Shown here piece by piece: positions 1 through 5,747 of a stretch of 13,561 nt of DNA. A program made the position numbers and the translations under genes. The notes under the pieces were generated by a model. That model worked only from the letters and a program-made list of their open reading frames with translations. It was not told the DNA's origin and ran no database searches. The stretch spans positions 1 to 13,561 of the forward strand of contig CAZTCD010000102.1 in NCBI GenBank assembly GCA_964612065.1, in the 5' to 3' direction. This DNA comes from JAKFYM01 sp964612065. GTDB taxonomy: Bacteria; Bdellovibrionota; UBA1018; CAIPTA01. The number at the start of each line of letters is the position of its first letter. Position 1 is the stretch's first letter.

Positions 1-1233
1 CCTTCGGAGCAATTGATCAAAGCAGTGAAGGAGCACAAGCCGGATCTCCTCGGGCTCTCGGGCCTGCTCGTGAAGAGCGCGCAGCAGATGGAAATCTCGG
101 CCGGGGATCTCGCCACCGCGGGCATCGATATCCCGATCCTGGTGGGAGGCGCGGCCCTTTCCCAGAATTTTTCGGACAAACGGATCGCGAAAGCCTATGG
201 CAAAGGCCTGGTGGTGTTCGCCCGAGAGGCGATGGGCGGCCTGGAATTCGCCAAGCAGCTCACGGATAAGGAAAAACGCCCGGCCTTTGAGGCCGAGGTG
301 CGCGAGCGGCAACGCAAGGCTCAGGAAGGCGCGGCGGAGTTGGTGGCTCCTGCGGCAAAGCGAAGCACGGAAAGATCCGCGGAGGTTCCCGTTCAAGATG
401 CTCCTCCCAAAGCCCCGGATTTCGAGCGACGCTTGCTGCGGGGCCAGAGCCTCGATCAGATCTGGAAGTTCGTGAACCATCTGGTGCTCTTCTATCGCCA
501 TCTCGGTGTGCCGGGCGAAGCGGTGAAGCTGTGGCAGAAGGGAGATAAGAGTGCGCTCGCGGCTCACCCTTCGGGCGCGAAAATTCTCGAGCTCTCCGAG
601 ATGCTCGATGGGCTGAAGGAAGAGATCAAGCGCACGGGCCTGATGGCTCCCGAAGCGGTGTTCCAGTTTTTCCGCGCGGAGAGCGAAGGGAACTTCCTTC
701 GATTGCTGGATAAGGAAGGGCGCAATCCTCTGGCTACCTTCGAATTTCCCCGGCAGGCGAAAGAGAAGGGCCTGTGCATTTCCGATTTCGTGAATCCTGC
801 GGGAAAGGCCGCCGATTCCATCGCGCTCTTTTGTGTTACGGCCTCGAAAGGCGTGCGTGCCCGGGCCGAAGAGCTCAAGAAGAGGGGCGATTATCTCAAG
901 GCTCATGCGCTGCAGGCGCTTGCGGTGGAAACGGCGGAGGCCTATGCGGAGATGCTGCACAGCCAGCTGCGTTCGCTCTGGGGCTTCCCCGATGCTCCGG
1001 AGATGACGATGATGGATCGCTTTCAGGCCAAATACCGAGGCTGCCGTTACAGCTTCGGTTACCCGGCTTGCCCGAGGCTCGATGATCAGGCGATTCTTTG
1101 GAAGCTGCTGCGTCCGGAGGAGATCGGAGTGCAGCTTACGGACGGCTTCATGATGGACCCCGAGGCGAGCGTTTCGGCCCTGGTGGTAAACCACCCCGGC
1201 GCGAAGTATTTCGGCGTTGGCGAAGCAGAATAA
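1..1233 (+). CDS. metH: Cobalamin-dependent methionine synthase, C-terminal part (5' truncated)
   Basis: Transfers a methyl group from methyltetrahydrofolate to homocysteine through methylcobalamin, in the cytoplasm. The frame is open from base 1, so the gene enters from the left edge and about 410 residues are visible; homocysteine, folate and most of the B12 domains lie outside. First comes the end of the Rossmann-like B12 domain, with GLSGL (about nt 52-66) and GGAALS (about nt 139-156) matching the family's GLSGLI and GGATTS. An Ala/Glu/Pro-rich linker (about nt 310-420) follows, then the reactivation (AdoMet-binding) domain to the end, with the signature RYSFGYPACP at nt 1045-1074, then IGVQLT and an HPGAKYFGV-type C-terminus typical of MetH. 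The HTA of the usual B12-domain segment is replaced (QNFSDKRI), which may be a lineage trait. No intrinsic terminator is visible after the TAA. Identification is firm. Confidence 0.96.
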   Translation, partial: PSEQLIKAVKEHKPDLLGLSGLLVKSAQQMEISAGDLATAGIDIPILVGGAALSQNFSDKRIAKAYGKGLVVFAREAMGGLEFAKQLTDKEKRPAFEAEVRERQRKAQEGAAELVAPAAKRSTERSAEVPVQDAPPKAPDFERRLLRGQSLDQIWKFVNHLVLFYRHLGVPGEAVKLWQKGDKSALAAHPSGAKILELSEMLDGLKEEIKRTGLMAPEAVFQFFRAESEGNFLRLLDKEGRNPLATFEFPRQAKEKGLCISDFVNPAGKAADSIALFCVTASKGVRARAEELKKRGDYLKAHALQALAVETAEAYAEMLHSQLRSLWGFPDAPEMTMMDRFQAKYRGCRYSFGYPACPRLDDQAILWKLLRPEEIGVQLTDGFMMDPEASVSALVVNHPGAKYFGVGEAE

Positions 1234-1287
1234 AAAAGTCCAATAAAAACAGCGTAATAAAAAACAATTGAAATAGTCTGTTATTTT

Positions 1288-1305
1288 GATAAACTGGTTT
1301 ATATC
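1288..1305 (+). promoter_or_regulatory. Candidate operator overlapping an extended -10 element
   Basis: The 102-bp gap between metH and the next gene is strikingly AT-rich. Within it ATAAAC (1289-1294), a TG centre and GTTTAT (1297-1302) form a perfect 6+6 inverted repeat. The same bases contain TGGTTTATA (1295-1303), which resembles an extended -10 box (TGn plus TATAAT-like); no good -35 was found at 17 bp. A start near 1310 would leave a short leader to the Shine-Dalgarno GGGAGGAG (1321-1328) and ATG at 1336. A palindrome over a promoter before an operon that encodes a winged-helix regulator suggests autoregulation; this is inference. Confidence 0.4.
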
Positions 1306-1335
1306 GCAAACCTAATCTCGGGGAGGAGCTTAGCT

Positions 1336-1998
1336 ATGCATGACCAGAACATCCAACAGGCCATTCAGGATCTCGCCACCATCCGGCGTGCCATTGAAAA
1401 CTCCGGCAATGAAAATGCCGGAGCCAATTCCGGCATCGTGCGAAAAGCCCAGTTTATCGTGCAGGGAATCGCTCTGGGTGCCTCGGTATTTCTGCTGGGC
1501 TATGAGCTGCTCGCCGCCCAGAATATGACCTGGATGCTGGAGCTCTCCCGGCTGGATAGGGAGATTGCCGAGATGGGCCTCATGGAAGTGGCGCTCAGCC
1601 TTCCGTTCCTTCTGGCGGCTATCTATTTCGTGGCATGGCGTTCCGCAAAACACACCCGCCGCAGCTTGCCTGAATTCCTGCAGCGAAACTTCACTTATCT
1701 GCGGAAGCTGAATTTTCTCTCTGATCTTTTCGTGAAGTTCGTGGTGCTTTCCCTGGCCGTGCTTTCTGGCCATGGCGAATGGGTGCCGGCTCTTCTCCTT
1801 TTGTTTACGGGAGATTATCTTCTTCAGGGGAGATTCTTCACCCTTCCTCTTCCCGTGGCCCTGCTCGCCGGCCCGCTCTGCTTTGCCGGAGCCGGCACGA
1901 TGTATCTCTATTCGTCCACGCAGCTCTGGATTCCTTTGGCGGTGTTCGTGGCTCTGAATGTGATGTCGCTCAGTGTGGTTTGCTTTCGGAGGGCCTGA
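1336..1998 (+). CDS. Polytopic inner-membrane protein of unknown function
   Basis: I do not recognise a named family. The 220-residue product starts with a polar helical stretch (residues 1-35, including an Asn/Gly/Ala/Glu run at 21-34) followed by about six hydrophobic segments, roughly residues 39-60, 83-101, 128-144, 149-164, 169-191 and 196-217. A basic loop (about 102-125, WRSAKHTRRS and RNFTYLRK) is probably cytoplasmic. ATG 1336 is supported by a strong Shine-Dalgarno, GGGAGGAG, ending 7 nt upstream. Three bases separate its stop from the winged-helix gene, so it is the first gene of a four-gene operon. Small regulator plus multi-pass membrane protein pairs often sense envelope or lipid conditions, but nothing in this sequence shows a substrate or catalytic motif. 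The CDS is firm, the function open. Confidence 0.85.
   Translation: MHDQNIQQAIQDLATIRRAIENSGNENAGANSGIVRKAQFIVQGIALGASVFLLGYELLAAQNMTWMLELSRLDREIAEMGLMEVALSLPFLLAAIYFVAWRSAKHTRRSLPEFLQRNFTYLRKLNFLSDLFVKFVVLSLAVLSGHGEWVPALLLLFTGDYLLQGRFFTLPLPVALLAGPLCFAGAGTMYLYSSTQLWIPLAVFVALNVMSLSVVCFRRA
1401..1435 (+). promoter_or_regulatory. Two mutually exclusive perfect hairpins inside the start of the operon's first gene
   Basis: CTCCGGCA (1401-1408) pairs perfectly with TGCCGGAG (1416-1423) across a 7-nt loop. TGCCGGA (1416-1422) pairs equally well with TCCGGCA (1429-1435) across a 6-nt loop. The middle arm is shared, so only one hairpin can form at a time. They lie 65-100 nt after the start codon and encode the low-complexity residues 22-34. 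This could be an early-elongation RNA switch or merely a by-product of repeated coding sequence; no T-tract follows either hairpin. Confidence 0.35.
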
Positions 1999-2001
1999 GC
2001 C

Positions 2002-2322
2002 ATGAAGCCCAGTGATCTTCTTCAGGGAGGAAGCTCCCTGCTCAGCGACCGCGTGCGCCTGGCGATCATGGCCACTCTGGCGGCGGCGAGCGAGCCACAG
2101 GATTTCAGCTCCTTGCTTGAAAGCCTCCAGCTCACCAAGGGAAATCTATCCGCCCATAGCACCAAGCTGGAGGAGGCGGGCTTGATCGAAGTAAAAAAAG
2201 AGTTTGTGGGAAAGAAGCCCCGAACCACCTATGCCTGCACGGAGAAAGGCCGCACGGAATTGCGTGGCTACCTGGCGCAGATCGAGGGCATGCTTCGAAT
2301 GGCCACGGGAGGTGCGAAATGA
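2002..2322 (+). CDS. Winged-helix DNA-binding transcriptional regulator (PF13601-like)
   Basis: A 106-residue single-domain regulator of the MarR/ArsR-like winged-helix type. Residues 13-32 (LLSDRVRLAIMATLAAA) form the opening helix, about 35-60 the helix-turn-helix with recognition helix TKGNLSAHSTKLEEAGLIEV, and about 64-80 the wing (KKEFVGKKPRTTYACTEKG). A short helix (RTELRGYLAQIEGML) probably mediates dimerisation. This matches the 'winged helix DNA-binding domain' family PF13601, whose members usually lack a separate ligand domain. ATG 2002 has GGAGGG at 1988-1993, 8 nt upstream, and overlaps nothing. Its stop overlaps the next start (ATGA at 2319-2322), which implies translational coupling. 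A likely target is the palindrome at 1289-1302 before its own operon. Confidence 0.9.
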   Translation: MKPSDLLQGGSSLLSDRVRLAIMATLAAASEPQDFSSLLESLQLTKGNLSAHSTKLEEAGLIEVKKEFVGKKPRTTYACTEKGRTELRGYLAQIEGMLRMATGGAK

Positions 2323-3065
2323 GTTCCAGGAACCGTTTCATCCGAGGAGCCTTGATTCCCCTTTATTTCTCCCTGGAAATCATGGGAGGCCACCTGGTTC
2401 TGGCTCTGCTGCTGATGTTTCTCCGGCCGGGGGCGGATCCTGGAAGAAGCGCAATGCTGGTTTACGGGATCCTGAACCTGGGCTGGATTCTCTTTTGTGC
2501 CCGGAATGCTTACCTGCGGATGAGGCGCTTGAAGAAGGAGGCAGGGTGGGGCTTCTCCGGGGTGAGCGGGTTTTTCCTGGGACTGATGGGCCCTCCGGCT
2601 CTTTTGCTGGCGGTGGCGATACCGCAGTTCCAGAAGTTCCAGCCTAGAACCAGGCAGAGTGAAGCGAAGATCGCTTTGGCAGGAATCTACGGTGCGGAGA
2701 AGGCCTATTTTGATGCTTATAAGAAGTACTCCGCTTCCTTGGCCGATATCGGATACAAGCCGGAAAGATATCGGAGCTACTATGCAACGGTAATGATTTC
2801 TCCTTGCGGAGGCGATTCCCTCGCCGCGTTTCTCCCCATGGAAAAGAATCCTTTTGCCGAAGGCAGGGAAGCCGAAGTGCAGGAATATCTCCGGAAGGTT
2901 CAGCGTAGCCAGCCGTGTAAATCTCTCTCGGAGGGATTTGAGTTTTACGCCGTGGGGATTATCCAGAAAGACGGGGAGCTGGATGTGTGGAAGATCGATG
3001 AGAAAAAGGCTCTGGTGAACGTGCAGGACGGAACAGTAAAGAAAAAATCCAAGTGGTGGTGGTAA
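2319..3065 (+). CDS. Three-TM membrane protein with C-terminal type IV pilin-like domain
   Basis: The 248-residue product has hydrophobic segments at about 10-35, 45-62 and 79-103 and then a soluble region. The third segment and what follows read like a type IV pilin N-terminus: GF at 78-79, then VAIPQFQKFQ (99-108), RQSEAK (112-117), an AEKAYF helix (126-131) and a C-terminus with DVWKIDE...LVNVQDG (222-238) as in pilin-like proteins of deltaproteobacterial type. The prepilin peptidase signature is degenerate: the residue matching the invariant +5 Glu is Ser83, and the hydrophobic stretch is two residues longer. Processing and filament assembly are therefore unlikely; I infer a tethered periplasmic sensor or scaffold. 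Cys163 and Cys200 are matched in the next gene's product and may form a disulfide. The tail ends KWWW. ATG 2319 has GGGAGG at 2307-2312. Confidence 0.85.
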   Translation: MSSRNRFIRGALIPLYFSLEIMGGHLVLALLLMFLRPGADPGRSAMLVYGILNLGWILFCARNAYLRMRRLKKEAGWGFSGVSGFFLGLMGPPALLLAVAIPQFQKFQPRTRQSEAKIALAGIYGAEKAYFDAYKKYSASLADIGYKPERYRSYYATVMISPCGGDSLAAFLPMEKNPFAEGREAEVQEYLRKVQRSQPCKSLSEGFEFYAVGIIQKDGELDVWKIDEKKALVNVQDGTVKKKSKWWW

Positions 3066-3074
3066 GCTTAACCT

Positions 3075-3818
3075 ATGAGCACCAAGCCCCCGTTGCCCGG
3101 AAGTGCTGCCAGAGATTCGTTTCAGATCGCGCTGATCGCCTGGGCGGAAATGCTGTCCGCCCTGGTGGTGCTTCTGGCCTTTTATGTGTTTCTGGAGAAA
3201 AGGCTCGGCAGCGGGATGGGGCTCGCCTTCCTGGCCTTGACCGGAGTGAGCTTGCTGCTCGTGCTGAAGCGAACGGTGCGGCGGGTGATCGCGCTTCGGA
3301 ACGCCAAAGGGCCGATGCGGGGGAAGACCTTGCAGGTTTTCTGGGCCGCTCTCTTAGCGCCTCTCCTGTTCTTCGGCTTGGCTTGGCAACTGCGGGATCT
3401 CAGCAGCCCCTTTGAGCGGAAGCAGGAGGAGGCCCGTGCCTCGCTGCTGGCCCTTGTGGAGGCGGAGAACTCCTTCAAGCGGGACTATGGGCGCTTTACC
3501 TTCAACGTGAAAGAGCTCGGTGGATTGGAGCGCGAGGGAGTACGGATTTATGCCCTGGGATTCCCCACTGCCTGCAGTATTAAAGAGGGCGCCACGCTCG
3601 AAAAATCGCGGATCTTGTTTAACGAATATCCCTTGAGCGAAATGCGGCGCCTGAAAATCGAGGAATATCTTCAGAACGTGCGGCGGCCGGAAGATTGCCC
3701 GGATCCAAAAGAGGGATTCGAAGCTTACGCGGCGGGCGTGCTGAAGGAGGGAGCCCCCCTCGATATCTGGCGGGTGGACGAAAGCGGCGCTTTGACGAAT
3801 GTGCAGAAGGGGTATTGA
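3075..3818 (+). CDS. Paralogous three-TM protein with diverged pilin-like C-terminal domain
   Basis: A 247-residue paralogue of the preceding protein. Hydrophobic segments lie at about 17-40, 47-64 and 87-104. The C-terminal domain aligns colinearly with its neighbour: IEEYLQNVRR (195-204) with VQEYLRKVQR, GFEAYAAGV (214-222) with GFEFYAVGI, and LDIWRVDE...LTNVQKG (229-246) with LDVWKIDE...LVNVQDG. The helix after the third membrane segment (AENSFKRDY, 130-138) matches AEKAYFDAY, but the pilin-like AIPxF signature is lost (GLAWQLRDL), so here the pilin ancestry shows only by comparison. Cys167 and Cys208 match Cys163 and Cys200 of the partner. Two stop codons in this frame (3063 and 3069) separate the genes, and the ATG lacks a strong Shine-Dalgarno, so coupling to the upstream gene is likely. 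It ends 5 bp from the convergent metallo-beta-lactamase gene. Confidence 0.85.
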   Translation: MSTKPPLPGSAARDSFQIALIAWAEMLSALVVLLAFYVFLEKRLGSGMGLAFLALTGVSLLLVLKRTVRRVIALRNAKGPMRGKTLQVFWAALLAPLLFFGLAWQLRDLSSPFERKQEEARASLLALVEAENSFKRDYGRFTFNVKELGGLEREGVRIYALGFPTACSIKEGATLEKSRILFNEYPLSEMRRLKIEEYLQNVRRPEDCPDPKEGFEAYAAGVLKEGAPLDIWRVDESGALTNVQKGY

Positions 3819-3823
3819 GCGGG

Positions 3824-4768
3824 TTAAACCTCGAGCTCCATGCCTTCGCGCGAAAATACCATCTTCTGCTCAGGATACTTCGCCTTGAGCTCGGCTTCGA
3901 TCTTCAAGAGGGATTCGTCCGTTTGCGCTGGATCATGGTGGTTCAGCACCAGCAGGCCCACCTTGCCGGCGATCGCCATGCGGATCACCGTTTCCATGGG
4001 TGAGTGCCCCCAGCCGAGGAATTTCGGGTACTCCTCCTCGGTATACTGGGCGTCGTGCACGAGGAGATCGGAGGCGCAGAAGTTTTTGTGGTGCTCGTTT
4101 CGCTCGGCCACGATCTGATCGATGTTTTCGTCGGAATCGGCGGCGGCGAATTCATCGTTGAAATCGGCGGCTCCTCCCGGCGTGAATTCGGGGTTCTTGG
4201 CGGCGGCTTTCTGCTTTTTTTCCGCCTCCAGCACGTTGTAGTAAGGTTCGGTATCGCCCGAGTACACGATGGTTTTTCCGCTGGATCCGGTGACTTTGTA
4301 GCAGATTCCGGTCACGGGATGGTTCGAGTATTTCGTGGTGATCACGGTTTTCCCGATCTGGATGCGCGCTTCCTGCAGATCCTGATAGGCGATCTTGGCG
4401 TTCAGCTGCTGCATGCTCACCGGGAAGTAAGCATAGTCCATTTGAAGATCCATGATCTTCTTCAGCGTTTTCTCGAAGTGCTTCGGGCCGTAGATGTGAA
4501 TGGTGTTTCCCGGGATATAGGCGGGCGTGAAAAAGGGGAAGCCCTGGATGTGGTCCCAGTGGGTATGGGTGATGAACAGATGGATCTCTTTCTGTTTCCG
4601 TCTCATCAGGTCGTTCCCGAGAGAGCGGATTCCGGTGCCTGCGTCGAACACAAAGCACTGGCCTTCGTCGTCTTCGATCTCCAGGCAAGAGGTGTTCCCG
4701 CCATAGATCATAGTATCTTTGCCGGGAGTTGCGATCGACCCCCTCACGCCCCAGAACCGGATTTTCAT
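3824..4768 (-). CDS. Metallo-beta-lactamase-fold hydrolase, class II cyclic nucleotide phosphodiesterase-like
   Basis: A 314-residue cytoplasmic MBL-fold enzyme, probably a phosphodiesterase. The N-terminus MKIRFWGVRGSIATPG and YGGNTSCLE with FDAGTGIRSLG (41-51) are characteristic of the class II cAMP-phosphodiesterase-like group. Metal ligands are visible: HTHWDH (68-73), His150 in SNHP, Asp172 in YSGDTEP, His239-Asp240 in LLVHDAQY, His255 in GWGHS and His277/His278-Asp279 in NHHDP. The complete set implies an active binuclear metal site. Residues about 180-228, between the Asp172 loop and LLVHDAQY, form a low-complexity Ala/Lys/Glu/Asp insert. ATG 4768 overlaps the stop of the HDOD gene by ATGA, so the two are coupled. 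The substrate cannot be read from sequence: a cyclic nucleotide is the family-based guess, RNA or another phosphodiester the alternative. Confidence 0.9.
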   Translation of the reverse strand: MKIRFWGVRGSIATPGKDTMIYGGNTSCLEIEDDEGQCFVFDAGTGIRSLGNDLMRRKQKEIHLFITHTHWDHIQGFPFFTPAYIPGNTIHIYGPKHFEKTLKKIMDLQMDYAYFPVSMQQLNAKIAYQDLQEARIQIGKTVITTKYSNHPVTGICYKVTGSSGKTIVYSGDTEPYYNVLEAEKKQKAAAKNPEFTPGGAADFNDEFAAADSDENIDQIVAERNEHHKNFCASDLLVHDAQYTEEEYPKFLGWGHSPMETVIRMAIAGKVGLLVLNHHDPAQTDESLLKIEAELKAKYPEQKMVFSREGMELEV

Positions 4769-5640
4769 GCTTGCTCCACGACTTTCTCTTTGCTGCTCGC
4801 GATATTCAGGAAGATTTCCGCTTTTTCGATCTGCTCCGAAGCATCGGAGAGTTCATTGAGTACCTCGTTTTCGGTCAGTCCCACGCTTTCAAAGGCGGAA
4901 GGCTGGATCAGGCGGCCTGGTTCGGGTTCCGATCCGTATCCGTTGAGGCCGAGCCGGAAGGTCATACCGTCGGCGATGTGGAGATAGTTGGACATTTTCT
5001 CCCCGGGGGGAGGCTGGTGGTAGGCGCCCACTGCAGAAACAAGCTCATCGGAGAATTTCCATTTCCGGAGCGTGTTCGCTCCCACCTCGCTATGGTCGAT
5101 ACCGTAGATTTCCTTTTCCTGTGCCAGGCTGATCTGCCCGTTATGGGGAGTGGTGGAGTGAAAGGCCTGGATCATCACGATCTGCCCGATCTTGTGGAGC
5201 AGGCCTGCGATGAAATATTCCTCCAGGGCATTCGCCGGCACCCTGGACGCCCGAGCGATATTTTTGGCGCATACAGCGGCAGCGAGAGAGTGCCGCCAGG
5301 CGGGGGCGATGAGGCCTTTGAGGTCCGCGTTTTTCGACTCGAACGCCTCCATCACGGCGGTGGAAAGCGCGAGGTTCTTGATCGTATTGATGCCCAGGTA
5401 TACCAGGGCCCGGTTCAGGCTGGTTACTTTCTGAGCCAGGCTGAAGTAAGCGGAGTTCACGAGCTGCAGTACCCGGCCGGTAAGCACGGGATCCATGCGG
5501 ATCGCGGCCACGAGCTCGTTCGACGATGCATTCATCTGGCTGGACAGCTGGATGATCTTGGATGTGGCGGGGGAAAAGCTGGGCATGCCGTCCACATACT
5601 TCTTCAGGATCAGCTGGTGCTGCTCGTGGGAATTATTCAT
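4765..5640 (-). CDS. HDOD-domain signalling protein
   Basis: A 291-residue single-domain HDOD protein. The domain starts near residue 15 (YVDGMPSFSPATSKIIQL) and shows the usual landmarks: DPVLTGRVLQLVNSAYF (50-66), SLNRALVYLGINTIKNLAL (74-92), WRHSLAAA (115-122), AGLLHKIG (145-152), IDHSEVGA (181-188) and AYHQPP (206-211). The HD metal motif is degenerate: HDIGK is replaced by HKIGQ (149-153). It is therefore probably a protein-interaction or regulatory module, as known for HDOD proteins, not a phosphohydrolase. About 80 C-terminal residues add a charged helical tail. It is coupled by ATGA to the downstream MBL phosphodiesterase-like gene, which suggests a partnership in second-messenger or cell-cycle signalling. 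ATG 5640 is preceded only by a weak purine-rich stretch. Confidence 0.92.
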   Translation of the reverse strand: MNNSHEQHQLILKKYVDGMPSFSPATSKIIQLSSQMNASSNELVAAIRMDPVLTGRVLQLVNSAYFSLAQKVTSLNRALVYLGINTIKNLALSTAVMEAFESKNADLKGLIAPAWRHSLAAAVCAKNIARASRVPANALEEYFIAGLLHKIGQIVMIQAFHSTTPHNGQISLAQEKEIYGIDHSEVGANTLRKWKFSDELVSAVGAYHQPPPGEKMSNYLHIADGMTFRLGLNGYGSEPEPGRLIQPSAFESVGLTENEVLNELSDASEQIEKAEIFLNIASSKEKVVEQA

Positions 5641-5747
5641 GCTTTTTCTATTCTACCTGCCTGGCCAGCGATTGCACCCATCTGGAGAAAAGTTCAAACC
5701 GGTAGAGGGGAAAAGTTCCGCCAGCAGGTAGGGAATCGTGGCTAACC
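5641..5747 (-). promoter_or_regulatory. Intergenic spacer between recG and the HDOD gene, with repeats
   Basis: This 107-bp gap is the only break between recG and the HDOD gene. CTACCTGC (5653-5660) and GCAGGTAG (5724-5731) are perfect reverse complements 63 nt apart, and GAAAAGTTC occurs twice in direct orientation (5687-5695 and 5710-5718). On the minus strand a TTGAAC hexamer could act as a -35 box, but no convincing -10 follows at 17 bp. A separate promoter for the HDOD/MBL pair is possible but unproven. No intrinsic terminator was found after recG. Confidence 0.3.

Noticed and set aside
1234..1300. Terminator after metH
   Set aside because: The A/T-rich stretch has only imperfect pairing and no GC-rich stem.
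1330..1773. A 147-codon minus-strand frame opposite the first operon gene
   Set aside because: His/Glu/Gln-rich translation without a ribosome site; the plus-strand frame has a strong Shine-Dalgarno and coherent membrane segments.
4004..4987. A 327-codon plus-strand open frame across the MBL and HDOD genes
   Set aside because: Antisense to two genes with clear family motifs and coupled start/stop; no ribosome site or domain seen.
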